Of a stretch of 64,000 nucleotides of DNA, positions 25,192 to 33,928 are shown piece by piece. Under the pieces are notes generated by a model. It had not been told where the DNA came from. It made no database searches and was given only the letters and a program-made list of their open reading frames with translations. Every line of letters begins with the position of its first letter. The stretch's first letter is position 1. This stretch comes from VRUE01 sp963728365 (GTDB taxonomy: Bacteria; Actinomycetota; Thermoleophilia; Solirubrobacterales; 70-9). Made by a program: the position numbers and the translations under genes. The stretch covers positions 434,001-498,000 of the forward strand of contig CAVSJI010000001.1 of the NCBI GenBank assembly GCA_963728365.1. The letters are read 5' to 3'.

Positions 25192-25851
25192 TCAGACGTA
25201 GAGTGCGGTCCCCAGGCGGACGATGGTTGCGCCCTCCTCGACCGCGACTTCCCAGTCCTGAGACGTGCCCATCGAGAGGCGCCGCAGGTGGTTTGCTTCT
25301 CCCAGGTCGCGCAGGCGGGCGAAATAGGGACGAGATGCCTCGGCGTCCTGACTGAACGGCGGCATCGTCATCAAGCCCCCGACCTGGACCGGGCAACGCT
25401 CGATGAAGGCGGCCAGGTCATCGGGGGCGACGCCCGCCTTGCCCTCCTCCCCGGCGACGTTGACCTCGACCAGGATCTCGGTGTCGGGAGTGCCGTGCTT
25501 GGCGAGCTGGTCCAGGGCTGAATCCGTCGCGACCGAGTGGATCAGGCGGCAGACTGGGAGGAGCTGCTTGACCTTGCGGCTCTGCAGGTTGCCGATGAAG
25601 TCCCACTGGAAGGCGTCCCCCCAGCGCTCATGCTTGGCGGCGAGCTCCTGCTGGCGGTTCTCGCCGATCAGCGTCACCCCGGCCTCGGCGAGCGCGCCCA
25701 TCTCCTCCAACGGCACGTACTTCGTCGCAGCGAGGATCTCGACCTCCGGTCCCGCGATCTCCCGCGCTCGCGCGAGGTTGGCGGCGATCTTGATCGGGTC
25801 GAGGCCGTGAATCAAGCCGGGCAACTCAGCGACCCTCCCCGCGGCGGGCAA
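25192..25851 (-). CDS. PLP homeostasis protein YggS family
   Basis: 219 residues of the alanine-racemase-like barrel without the second domain. The PLP Lys is in LAATKYVPLEEM; also GENRQQELAAK, DFIGNLQSRKVK, SMGTSQDWEVAVEEGATIVRLGTALY. It binds PLP and buffers B6 and amino-acid pools; no catalytic reaction is known. The ATG at 25851 lies 26 bp inside the upstream gene; the start could be slightly later. Confidence 0.92.
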   Translation of the reverse strand: MPAAGRVAELPGLIHGLDPIKIAANLARAREIAGPEVEILAATKYVPLEEMGALAEAGVTLIGENRQQELAAKHERWGDAFQWDFIGNLQSRKVKQLLPVCRLIHSVATDSALDQLAKHGTPDTEILVEVNVAGEEGKAGVAPDDLAAFIERCPVQVGGLMTMPPFSQDAEASRPYFARLRDLGEANHLRRLSMGTSQDWEVAVEEGATIVRLGTALYV

Positions 25852-26953
25852 CTTCGACCGCGAGCGTCAGCTCGTCGTCGCGACCATCGACCTCGCCGTC
25901 CAACTTCGCCCTGAGAGCGGCCGTCAAGCCTCTGCCGATCGCCGGGCCCTGCGGCACGCCTGCGGCGATCAGATCCTCTCCGTCGATCGCCAGTCGCACC
26001 GGCCGCCACTCGGTCAGATAGCGGTCGAGCCATTCGGCGCCGAGGCCGCGCGCGAGGAGGAGCTCAACCGGATCGCGATTAGCCGCGACGGCAACGCCCT
26101 GCGACGGGCGCTGCGGCGTCTCACGAGCAAGCTCGGCCTCGGCGCCGACGGGGCCCAGCGCCGCCGCGCACAACGCGTCCTCGCGTCGGGCCTCGTCCTT
26201 CCACGGCGCGGCCTTCAGCAAGGCGTCCACCGCCTCCGCCAGCTCGACCCCATCCTCCCGCAGCTCGACAAGTCCCCACTCGCCGAGCAGCGCAAACGCC
26301 CGCGGCGCCGCGCCCTCCGCCGCAAGCCGCAGCAGCTCGGCCTCGCGACGGTCGGCCGAGACCGTGCTCAGATCCGTCTTGCGGAGCAGCCTCTCCGTCT
26401 GCTCCTCGAGCCCGAAGCCGAAGCGCGCCGCGTAACGCGCCGCGCGGATCGCCCGGGTGGGGTCGTCGACGAAGGACGCGGGATGCAGGACGCGGAGCCG
26501 CCTCGCCGCCAGGTCCGCCTGGCCGCCGTGGGGATCGATCAGGCGCGGCTCCCCGTGCAGCGGGATCGCCATCGCGTTGATCGTGAAGTCGCGCCGCGCC
26601 AAATCGGCGTTGAGGTGATGCGCCGGTCCGACGACCGGCAGGGCGCCGGGGCGCGGATAGGCCTCGGTGCGCGCGGTGGCGATGTCGACCTCGTGCCCCT
26701 CGAGGGTCAGCTTCGCCGTGCCGAAGCGCTCGTGCGCGGTGACCTCGGCGCCGAGCCGCGCGGCCAGCGCCGGCGCGTCGCCTTCGACGACCAGATCGAT
26801 GTCGGCACGCCCCCGCCCGAGCAGCAGGTCGCGCACCGCGCCGCCAACCAGGTAGACGGGGTCGCCGCCGGCCTCGCGCACGAGGTCGAGCTCGGGATGC
26901 ATGTGCTCGAGTGCCTCCGCGAGGCTCTCGCTGTGCTGCTGACCGGTGGACAT
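25826..26953 (-). CDS. tRNA nucleotidyltransferase / poly(A) polymerase family
   Basis: About 375 residues of a class II nucleotidyltransferase. GGAVRDLLLG and DIDLVVEGDAPALA give the metal-binding DxD; RRDFTINAMAIPL, the ADRR-type base-recognition segment and YAARFGFGLEEQTERLL follow. It either adds CCA to tRNA or A-tails RNA; the two activities cannot be separated reliably by eye. No HD domain is evident at the C-terminus. In-frame ATGs at 26953 and 26971 are both possible; I use the one giving a larger gap to the divergent gene. Confidence 0.85.
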   Translation of the reverse strand: MSTGQQHSESLAEALEHMHPELDLVREAGGDPVYLVGGAVRDLLLGRGRADIDLVVEGDAPALAARLGAEVTAHERFGTAKLTLEGHEVDIATARTEAYPRPGALPVVGPAHHLNADLARRDFTINAMAIPLHGEPRLIDPHGGQADLAARRLRVLHPASFVDDPTRAIRAARYAARFGFGLEEQTERLLRKTDLSTVSADRREAELLRLAAEGAAPRAFALLGEWGLVELREDGVELAEAVDALLKAAPWKDEARREDALCAAALGPVGAEAELARETPQRPSQGVAVAANRDPVELLLARGLGAEWLDRYLTEWRPVRLAIDGEDLIAAGVPQGPAIGRGLTAALRAKLDGEVDGRDDELTLAVEVARRGEGR

Positions 26954-26985
26954 GACCGCGTTGCCTACCATGATCGCCTCTCCGG

Positions 26986-27924
26986 ATGGCCGACCGTCCC
27001 GACACCAAGCCCGGCCAGTCTCTGGGCCGGCGCGCCCAGCAGCGCCGCCGCATCCGCCGACGGCGCCTCGGCGCTGCCGGCGTCCTGGCGCTGGTCGCCG
27101 CGGCCACGGTGGCGGTGATCGCCCTCGCCGGAGACGGCTCAGACTCCGAATCGAAGCCAAGCGCCGCACATGCCCAGCCAACAGGCAAGTCGGATGGCCG
27201 CGCCGCAGAAAACAACGCAGCAGGCAAGCTCGTCCGCAACGCCACCCCCCAACCCGACTGGAAGCACTACACCGGCCCGGTGCCGATCCTCGAGTACCAC
27301 GTGCTGGGAGCGGCCCCGTCCGACGCCCCCTACCCCGAGCTGTACGTAACCCGCCCCGACTTCCACAAGCAGATGAACTGGCTCGAAAACCACGGCTACC
27401 AGGCCGTAACCCTCGAAACAGTCGAGCAAGCCTGGTACCACCACGGCACGCTGCCCCCGAAACCGGTCGTCATCCAGTTCGACGATGGCTACCGCCCCCA
27501 GTTCACCTACGCGCTGCCGGAGTTGCGCAAGCGCGGCTGGCCGGGCGTCCTCAACCTGAAGGCGGAAGGCTCCGACCTCTACAGAAGCAACGTCGAAGCA
27601 ATGATCGAGGCCGGCTGGGAGCTGGCTTCGCACACGATCAACCACTCCGACCTGACCACCCTTGGCGCCGCCGAACTCGAGGAAGAAGTCGCGGGCGCCC
27701 GCAAGCTGTTGCAGCGCGAATACGGCGTCCCGGTAAAGAACTTCTGCTACCCGGCGGGTCGATTTGACGAAACGGTTATTGGGGCGGTTGATGCGGCCGG
27801 CTACGCGGGAGCTACTACCGAGATTTCAGGCTACGCAAGCCGCAACAAACCATTCGAACTTGACCGCTTCGAGATCCTCGGGTCTGCGGGCGTCGGTGGG
27901 CTCGCGGCCGACCTCGAAAGGTGA
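26986..27924 (+). CDS. Membrane-anchored or secreted polysaccharide deacetylase
   Basis: 312 residues. Short basic N-tail, one hydrophobic segment (about residues 29-47, LGAAGVLALVAAATVAVIALA), linker, then a NodB-type domain: PVVIQFDDGYRPQF with the metal and base Asp pair, ELASHTINHSDL with the two metal His, and FCYPAGRFD. It probably deacetylates peptidoglycan or another wall glycan outside the membrane. It is divergent from the CCA-type gene with about 30 bp between starts. The stop is immediately before a family B element. Confidence 0.88.
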   Translation: MADRPDTKPGQSLGRRAQQRRRIRRRRLGAAGVLALVAAATVAVIALAGDGSDSESKPSAAHAQPTGKSDGRAAENNAAGKLVRNATPQPDWKHYTGPVPILEYHVLGAAPSDAPYPELYVTRPDFHKQMNWLENHGYQAVTLETVEQAWYHHGTLPPKPVVIQFDDGYRPQFTYALPELRKRGWPGVLNLKAEGSDLYRSNVEAMIEAGWELASHTINHSDLTTLGAAELEEEVAGARKLLQREYGVPVKNFCYPAGRFDETVIGAVDAAGYAGATTEISGYASRNKPFELDRFEILGSAGVGGLAADLER

Positions 27925-27925
27925 G

Positions 27926-28030
27926 GGCGGTTCGGGGGACCCTCCCCCGGAGACCGTTGCGCAGCAGGTCCGATCTGGCGATTCGGTTTGTATTACCGGG
28001 AGCCTCCGTGGGAGGGTCCCCCGAACCGCC
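27926..28030. repeat. Nested palindromic element, family B copy 1
   Basis: Perfect 21-bp arms at 27926-27946 and 28010-28030. The core after ACCCTCCC (AGACCGTTGCGCAGCAGGTC ... GATTCGG ... ACCGGGAGCC) matches the copy at 28902-29006, but the outermost 13 bp are unique to this locus. An inner pair CGGAG/CTCCG here corresponds to CGAAG/CTTCG in copy 2. It separates the convergent deacetylase and hisF genes. Confidence 0.88.
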
Positions 28031-28038
28031 TTTCTGAT

Positions 28039-28848
28039 TCAGAGGCGGACGGGTAGGCCGGCCGACGCCATTTTTTCCTTCGCTTCGTGGATCGAGTACG
28101 TGCCGTAGTGGAAGATCGAGGCGCATAGGACTGCGTCTGCGTTGCCGTTGGCGATGGCCTCGGTTAGGTGCTCCAGCTTCCCCGCGCCACCCGAAGCAAT
28201 CACCGGGACCGAGACGGCGTCTGCAACTGCTTTCGTCAGCTCGATGTCGTAGCCGTCCTCGGTGCCGTCGCGGTCCATGCTCGTAAGCAGCACCTCTCCC
28301 GCTCCAAGCTCTACAGCTTCTCGAGCCCAAGCAACCGCCTCATGACCCTCCACCTTCTCCCGGCCGCCTTTCACGAAGACATCCCACTCAAGCTCACCAA
28401 AATGCCCCGGAGGAGCGTCACAGGGTGGAGAGCTTCCCTCGAGCACACGGCGCTTCGCATCAATCGCGATCACCACACATTGAGCGCCGAAATGGTCGGC
28501 AAGCTCCGTAAGAAGCTCCGGCCGCGCAAGCGCTGAGGAGTTCACCGAGACCTTGTCCGCTCCGGCATCCAACACGGCCTGAGCATCCTCAACCGACCGA
28601 ATCCCGCCCCCAATCGTGAACGGAATGAAGACATTGTCAGCCGTCCGCCGCGCAAGCTCCACAATCGTCTCCCGCTTCTCATGCGAAGCGGTGATGTCGA
28701 GAAACACAAGCTCATCAGCCCCCTCAGCGTCATACCGCTCGGCAAGCTCAACAGGGTCTCCCGCGTCTCGCAGGCCGACGAAATTGGTGCCCTTGACAAC
28801 TCGACCAGCGTCGACATCAAGGCAAGGAATGACCCGCTTGAGCACCAT
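28039..28848 (-). CDS. hisF: Imidazole glycerol phosphate synthase, cyclase subunit
   Basis: 269-residue TIM barrel; with HisH it makes imidazole glycerol phosphate and AICAR. Catalytic Asp residues are in IPCLDVDAGRVVKG and LTSMDRDGT; further motifs are FTIGGGIRS and VIASGGAGKLEHL. It is the last his gene seen here; hisI and hisE do not follow. A family B element sits on each side of it. Confidence 0.95.
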   Translation of the reverse strand: MVLKRVIPCLDVDAGRVVKGTNFVGLRDAGDPVELAERYDAEGADELVFLDITASHEKRETIVELARRTADNVFIPFTIGGGIRSVEDAQAVLDAGADKVSVNSSALARPELLTELADHFGAQCVVIAIDAKRRVLEGSSPPCDAPPGHFGELEWDVFVKGGREKVEGHEAVAWAREAVELGAGEVLLTSMDRDGTEDGYDIELTKAVADAVSVPVIASGGAGKLEHLTEAIANGNADAVLCASIFHYGTYSIHEAKEKMASAGLPVRL

Positions 28849-28901
28849 GAGCTAAGCGTAGCCGCGCCAACGCAGCCACCCGGGCACGGCGAAGCGCTGG
28901 G

Positions 28902-29006
28902 GAGAGGTCGTGGCACCCTCCCCCGAAGACCGTCGCGCAGCAGATCGGTCGTTGTGATTCGGCTTCGTATACCGGGAGCCTTCGGTGGAGGGTGCCACGA
29001 CCTCTC
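28902..29006. repeat. Nested palindromic element, family B copy 2
   Basis: Perfect 20-bp arms at 28902-28921 and 28987-29006. The core is homologous to copy 1; the outer GAGAGGTCGTGGC arm is locus-specific. The hisA stop TAG (29006-29008) overlaps the end of the right arm. It lies inside the his gene run, between hisA and hisF. Confidence 0.88.
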
Positions 29007-29731
29007 TATCCCGCCAGCGCGCTTCTGGCTTGAGCGACCGTGAACTTGCGCTCGTACAGGGCTCGGCCGACGATGACGCCCTCTACGTTGTCCACTGCGT
29101 TTGCCGCCAGAGTCTCAAGGTGTTCCAGGCTGCCAACTCCTCCCGATGCGATCACGTGCGCCTCGGTTGCCGCCGCGACCCGGTTCAGATCGTCGACGGC
29201 CGGCCCCGCCATCGTCCCGTCGACCTCGATTGCGGTACACAGGAAACGCGTTGCGCCCCGGCTCGTAAGGTGGGCCACGGCGTCGGCGACGTCGACGTCG
29301 CTGGTCTCGGTCCAACCGGAGAGGGAGACCTTGCCGTCGCGGGCGTCGACCGAGACGACGATCTGGTCGGAGTAGCGGTCGAGCATCGTCGCGAGGAATC
29401 GCGGGTCGCGCAGCGCCGCGGTGCCAATCACGGCCCGCTCGGCACCCGCCTCGAGGATCGCCATGACGGAGCCGGCGTCGCGCAGCCCGCCGCCGACCTG
29501 GATCGGGCACTCGACCGCGGCGGCGATGCGGCGGATCGCGTCGAGGTTGCGTGGCTCGCCCGCCCTGGCGCCGTCGAGGTCGACCACGTGGAGGAACTCC
29601 GCCCCTTCGCCGGCCCAGCGAGTCGCGGCCTCCACCGGGTCGGCGTCGTAGGTCGTCTCCCGCTCGTAGTCGCCCTGCAGGAGGCGCACGGCTTGGCCGC
29701 CGCGGATGTCGATCGCCGGGTAGAGGATCAC
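29006..29731 (-). CDS. hisA: ProFAR isomerase (HisA)
   Basis: 241-residue TIM barrel converting ProFAR to PRFAR. AIDIRGGQAVRLLQGDY has the general-acid/base Asp, GGGLRDAGSV the phosphate loop, SVDARDGKVS the second region, and IASGGVGSLEHL the C-terminal phosphate loop. Actinobacteria often use a bifunctional PriA here; a separate trpF cannot be judged from the window, so a dual HisA/TrpF role remains possible. Confidence 0.93.
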   Translation of the reverse strand: MILYPAIDIRGGQAVRLLQGDYERETTYDADPVEAATRWAGEGAEFLHVVDLDGARAGEPRNLDAIRRIAAAVECPIQVGGGLRDAGSVMAILEAGAERAVIGTAALRDPRFLATMLDRYSDQIVVSVDARDGKVSLSGWTETSDVDVADAVAHLTSRGATRFLCTAIEVDGTMAGPAVDDLNRVAAATEAHVIASGGVGSLEHLETLAANAVDNVEGVIVGRALYERKFTVAQARSALAG

Positions 29732-29735
29732 GCCG

Positions 29736-30362
29736 TCACGCCGGGACGGAGGCGCAGATCCCGGCGAAGTTGGAGAGCAGGCGCAGGCCCGCGGCGCTCG
29801 ACTTCTCGGGGTGGAACTGGACGCCGAAGACGTTGCCCCGCTCGGCGGCGCAGGCGAAGCGGGCGCCGTAGGCGGCGCTGCCGAGCAGGTCGCCGGCCTC
29901 CGGCGAAGGGGCGAAGGAGTGGACGAAGTAGAAGGGCGTCTCGGACTCGATCCCCTCGGTCAGCGGCGAGTCCTTCTCCCAGCGCACGGGAGACCAGCCG
30001 ATGTGCGGGACCTTGAGCCCCGGGGCCTGCAGCTCGGCGACCCCGCCGGGCAGCAGGCCGAGGCCGTCGGCGCCTCCCAGCTCTGTGGTCGAGCCGAAGA
30101 GCAGCTGCAGGCCGAGGCAGATCCCGAGCACAGGCACGCCGGCCGCGAGGCGCTCGGCGATCAGCTCGTCGAGACCGAGCCGCCGCACGCCTTCCATCGC
30201 CTTCGGGAAGGCGCCGACGCCCGGCAGGATCAAGCCGTCGGCGCCGCGCGCCGTCTCGGCGTCGCCGGCGATCGTCGCCCGCACTCCGACGTGCTCGAGC
30301 GCCTTCTCGACCGAGCGCAGGTTGCCCATCCCGTAGTCCAGAACACAGATGCTCGCGGTCAT
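29736..30362 (-). CDS. hisH: Imidazole glycerol phosphate synthase, glutaminase subunit
   Basis: 208 residues, class I glutamine amidotransferase. Nucleophile Cys in GICLGLQLLF, catalytic His in FGVQFHPEKS with the Glu two residues on; DYGMGNLRSVEKALE at the N-terminus. It supplies ammonia to HisF. It lies 4 bp upstream of hisA and overlaps hisB by 4 bp. Confidence 0.95.
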   Translation of the reverse strand: MTASICVLDYGMGNLRSVEKALEHVGVRATIAGDAETARGADGLILPGVGAFPKAMEGVRRLGLDELIAERLAAGVPVLGICLGLQLLFGSTTELGGADGLGLLPGGVAELQAPGLKVPHIGWSPVRWEKDSPLTEGIESETPFYFVHSFAPSPEAGDLLGSAAYGARFACAAERGNVFGVQFHPEKSSAAGLRLLSNFAGICASVPA

Positions 30363-30949
30363 TCGCTCAGCGTCCCCTTTGTGGATGGCACGCCGCTCTC
30401 ATCGGGATCGACGGAGACGGCGACCCGCAGGGCGCGGGCGAAGGCCTTGAAGCAGGCCTCGATCATGTGGTGGGCGTTGGCGCCGTAGCGGACCGAGACG
30501 TGCAGGGTCAGCTTGGCGCCGTTGGCGACGGCGCGGAAGAACTCCTCGGCCAGCTCGGTGTCGAAGCCGGCGATCGTCGTCACCGGCAGCTCGGCGTCGA
30601 AGACGCACAGCGGCCGCCCGGAGATGTCGATCGCGCACTCGGCCAGCGACTCGTCCATCGGCGCCAGCGCCGACCCGTAGCGCCGGATCCCGGCCCGGTC
30701 GCCAAGCGCCTCGTCGAGCGCCTGCCCGAGCACGATGCCGACGTCCTCGACCGTATGGTGGGCGCCGGTCTCCAGGTCGCCGCTCGCCTCGACCTTCAAC
30801 CCCAACCGGCCGTGCCGAGCGAGCAGGTCGAGCATGTGGTCGAGGAACCCGACCCCGGTCGAGGCGCTCGCCTCCCCCCCGTCGAGGTCCAGCGCCAGCT
30901 TCACCTGGGTCTCCCCGGTGACGCGCTCTCGTTGAGACGTGCGGCTCAT
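30359..30949 (-). CDS. hisB: Imidazoleglycerol-phosphate dehydratase
   Basis: 196-residue monofunctional enzyme with no phosphatase domain. Manganese-binding His-rich motifs: GFLDHMLDLLARHG, HHTVEDVGIVLG and the C-terminal NAHHMIEACFKAFARAL. Overlaps hisH and hisD by 4 bp. Confidence 0.95.
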   Translation of the reverse strand: MSRTSQRERVTGETQVKLALDLDGGEASASTGVGFLDHMLDLLARHGRLGLKVEASGDLETGAHHTVEDVGIVLGQALDEALGDRAGIRRYGSALAPMDESLAECAIDISGRPLCVFDAELPVTTIAGFDTELAEEFFRAVANGAKLTLHVSVRYGANAHHMIEACFKAFARALRVAVSVDPDESGVPSTKGTLSE

Positions 30950-32220
30950 GACTTGGCCCTAATCATCGCGGACTCGCCGTGAACGGGGAATCCCTCCGCC
31001 CGAGCGATCCGATCGACGTGCGGCGCGAGCGCTTTAGCGGCCTCGGCAGTGATCTCGACAGTGGCGATCTTGCGGCGGAAGACATCGGGCCCGAGCGGGC
31101 CCGAGAAGCGCCCGGCGCCGCCGGTGGGAAGCACGTGGTTGGACCCGGCGACGTAGTCGCCGAAGGCGGTTGCGCTGTATGGGCCGGCGAAGACGCAACC
31201 TGCGGTCGTAACCCTTTCGGCGAGCGTCGCAGCACTCTCGACCAGAAGCTCGAGGTGCTCAGGCGCAAATGCATTGGCGAGCCCCAACGCGTCATCCAGG
31301 ACCGGTACTTCGACGAGCGCGAGGCGCACCTCGCCGATGCCCTTCTCGGCGGCGACCCGCTCCACCTCGGCGCGCAGCTCATCGAGCACGTCCTTCTCCA
31401 CCGCAGCGGCGATCAGTGGCCCCTCCGCCCCATGCTCTGCCTGAGCACATAGGTCGAGTGCCGCCCAGCTCAGGTTCGTGCCCTGGCCGAGCACCACCAT
31501 CAACTCGGACGGTCCGGCAAGCGAGTCGATGCGGACCTCGCCGCTGACCATCCGCTTAGCCTCGCGCACCCAGGCGTTGCCAGGACCGGCGATGACGTCG
31601 ACTGGCTCGATCGAGTCGCTGCCGTAAGCCATCGCGAAGATCGCCTGGGCGCCCCCAATCGCATAGATCTCGTCAACTTCGGCAAGCGCCGCAGCCGCAA
31701 GCACCAGGGGTGCGACCGACCCATCTGGACGCGGCGGTGTCGCCAGGGCGAGTCGCCGCACTCCCGCTACGCGCGCCGGAATCGCGCACATCAGAACGCT
31801 TGACGGATACGCAGCACGCCCGCCAGGCGCGTAGACCCCAGCCGAATCAACAGCCACATCCCGTAGTGCAACTCTTTGTGGTCCAGATAGACCCGTAACG
31901 CGTTGCACCTCGGCAGGCTGGGCTTCGGCAACCGCCCGGATGTTGCCCTCGGCGACTTCCAGCGATTCCCGAACCGCCGGGTCCAAGCCTTCGAGGGCAG
32001 TGGCGGCCTCCTCCATGCCCACGTGCAGAGAATCGCGGGCGGCCTCCGTAGCGTCGAAGCGATTCGTCAGCGCCAGAAGCGCCCCGTCGCCTTCACGGGC
32101 TTCGTCGGCGATCTTGCGAATCTCCGCTTCGGGCGGGCGCTGGACGACGCTTTCCGTCCATGCTCGAATCTGGGCGGCCGTGTTGACCGCCCCCGCCCAG
32201 GGGAAGTCTTTGGAGCTCAC
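30946..32220 (-). CDS. hisD: Histidinol dehydrogenase
   Basis: 424 residues; two-step NAD+ oxidation of histidinol to histidine. GVYAPGGRAAYPSSVLM, the IAGPGNAWVREAKRMV loop, IDSLAGPSELMVV, and the HLELLVESA and SNHVLPTGGAGRFSG regions are present. The GTG at 32220 overlaps the hisG stop (GTGA) and fits the usual length of about 430; a longer in-frame reading adds Gly/Arg-rich sequence from hisG. Confidence 0.94.
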   Translation of the reverse strand: MSSKDFPWAGAVNTAAQIRAWTESVVQRPPEAEIRKIADEAREGDGALLALTNRFDATEAARDSLHVGMEEAATALEGLDPAVRESLEVAEGNIRAVAEAQPAEVQRVTGLSGPQRVALRDVAVDSAGVYAPGGRAAYPSSVLMCAIPARVAGVRRLALATPPRPDGSVAPLVLAAAALAEVDEIYAIGGAQAIFAMAYGSDSIEPVDVIAGPGNAWVREAKRMVSGEVRIDSLAGPSELMVVLGQGTNLSWAALDLCAQAEHGAEGPLIAAAVEKDVLDELRAEVERVAAEKGIGEVRLALVEVPVLDDALGLANAFAPEHLELLVESAATLAERVTTAGCVFAGPYSATAFGDYVAGSNHVLPTGGAGRFSGPLGPDVFRRKIATVEITAEAAKALAPHVDRIARAEGFPVHGESAMIRAKS

Positions 32221-32897
32221 GACCCCACCGCCTCCCGCAGCTTCGCCGCCAGCCCGTCGACCTCGCGCGCCCGAAGCTTGTGCGCGACCCTGTTGGCGAC
32301 GAACCTCGCGGTGCACTCGAGGATCTCCTCGCGCACCTCGAGGTCGTTCTCTTCGAGGGTGCGGCCGGTGGCGACCAGGTCGACGATGCCGTCGGCGAGG
32401 CCGATCAGCGGGGCGAGCTCAACCGAGCCCTTGACCTCGATCACTTCGACCTGGCGGCCGGTGGACTCGAAGTGGCGTTCGGCCGTGCGCGGGTACTTGG
32501 TCGCGATCCGCATCATCCCCAGGCGGCGCTGCGCCTCGCCTAGGCGTTCGTCGCCCACGCGGCCGGCGAGGACCATGCGGCAGCGCCCGTAGCCAAGGTC
32601 GAGCAGCTCGTAGACGACCCGGTCGGCCTGCTCGAGCAGGACGTCCTTGCCGGTGATCCCGACGTCGGCGGCGCCCGCCTCGACGTAGGTCGGCACGTCG
32701 GAGGGCCGCATCGTCACCAGGGTGATCCCCCTGCCCTCGAAGATCAGCGAGCGCGATTCGCCGCGCACCTCGGCGGTCTCGATTCCGACCGCGTCGAGCG
32801 CGTCGAGGGTTTCGCCGAGCAGCGCGCCGCGCGGCACCGCCAGCTTCAGCGGCCCCTCGGACTTGGCGTGGCCCACGCCGGCGACCTCGACGCTCAT
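32217..32897 (-). CDS. hisG: ATP phosphoribosyltransferase, short form
   Basis: 226 residues; first step of histidine synthesis. It lacks the C-terminal regulatory domain of long HisG, which fits the adjacent hisZ. Features: LKLAVPRGALLGETLDAL, GITGKDVLLEQ, RIATKYPRTAERHFE and the PRPP-site segment LIGLADGIVDLVATGRTLEENDL. Overlaps hisZ by 4 bp, allowing coupled synthesis of the hetero-octamer. Confidence 0.95.
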   Translation of the reverse strand: MSVEVAGVGHAKSEGPLKLAVPRGALLGETLDALDAVGIETAEVRGESRSLIFEGRGITLVTMRPSDVPTYVEAGAADVGITGKDVLLEQADRVVYELLDLGYGRCRMVLAGRVGDERLGEAQRRLGMMRIATKYPRTAERHFESTGRQVEVIEVKGSVELAPLIGLADGIVDLVATGRTLEENDLEVREEILECTARFVANRVAHKLRAREVDGLAAKLREAVGS

Positions 32898-33892
32898 GAG
32901 CCGCCCTCCTTCGTGCGCGACTCCTCCTCCATCTGGGCGACGTGGACGCGCTCCAGGTAGAGCGCGAAGCCCGCCGCCGGCAGGTCGATGCCGAAGCGGC
33001 TGAGCAGCTCGTCGTAGCGACCGCCGCCGCCGAGCACGTGGCCCAGCGCCGGGTCGTAGACCTCGAGGATCGCGCCACTGTAGTAGCCGAGGTGGCGCAG
33101 CAGGCCGAGGTCGATCTGCACCCGGTCGGCGACCCCGCGCCGCTCCAGGGCGTCGAGGGTCTCGCCGAGACGAGCCGTGGCGCGCTCGACCGCCTCGCCG
33201 CCCAGCGAGCGCGCCTCCTCGAGCGCCTCTTTGCCGCCACGCAGCTGAGAGAGGGCGACGCAGGTGGCGATCTGCTGGTCGCCTATCCCTTCGATCTCGG
33301 AGAGCTCGACCTCGAGACCGACGAGATCGTGGGCGGCGAGTCGGTCGAGCACCGCCTCGCGCGCCTCGCCCTCGATCCCGAACTCGGTGAGCAGCTGCCG
33401 GTAGAGGTCGGCGTCGCCCAGCCCGATCACGGCGCGGTTGAGGCCGGCCGCGTCGAGCGTCGCCTCCAGCACCTCGACCACCTCGACGGTCCCTACCGGC
33501 GCCGGGGCGCCGATCAGCTCGACCCCTGCCTGGGCGAACTCGCGCATCTGGCCGCGCTGCGGGCGCACGGCGCGGAATGCGTTGGCCACGTAACAGAGCC
33601 GCAGGGGCATCTCGGCGCCGGCGTAGCGGCTCGCCACCAGCCGCGCGATCGGCACGGTCATGTCGGAGCGCAGGGCGAGCAGGTCGCCGCGCTCGTCGAA
33701 GAAGCGGTAGGCGCTGCCGGCGGTGCGGCCGTCGCCGCGCCCCAGCACCTCGTCGTATTCGATCGCCGGCGTAGCCACCTCGCCGTAGCCGCGGCCTTCG
33801 AAGACCTCGACCATCGCCAGGTGCAGGCGGCGCAGCTCGCGCATCTCGTCGGGCAGCACATCGCGGGTCCCTGGGGGGATGGGGTGGATCAT
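32894..33892 (-). CDS. hisZ: ATP phosphoribosyltransferase regulatory subunit
   Basis: 332 residues resembling a histidyl-tRNA synthetase catalytic core without the anticodon-binding domain: PPGTRDVLPDEMRELRRL, FFDERGDLLALRSDMTVPIAR, REFAQAGVELIG and GGGGRYDELLSRFG. HisZ activates short HisG and carries feedback control by histidine. It is first in the his run, 36 bp after murA's end, with no obvious leader peptide. Confidence 0.93.
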   Translation of the reverse strand: MIHPIPPGTRDVLPDEMRELRRLHLAMVEVFEGRGYGEVATPAIEYDEVLGRGDGRTAGSAYRFFDERGDLLALRSDMTVPIARLVASRYAGAEMPLRLCYVANAFRAVRPQRGQMREFAQAGVELIGAPAPVGTVEVVEVLEATLDAAGLNRAVIGLGDADLYRQLLTEFGIEGEAREAVLDRLAAHDLVGLEVELSEIEGIGDQQIATCVALSQLRGGKEALEEARSLGGEAVERATARLGETLDALERRGVADRVQIDLGLLRHLGYYSGAILEVYDPALGHVLGGGGRYDELLSRFGIDLPAAGFALYLERVHVAQMEEESRTKEGGS

Positions 33893-33928
33893 CGGCCGGA
33901 CCTTACGAGAGCGCAGGGGACGCGGCCC

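Noticed and set aside
27926..29006. Repeated hairpins as a CRISPR array
   Set aside because: Copies are single, about 1 kb or more apart, have no regular spacers, and no cas gene is present.
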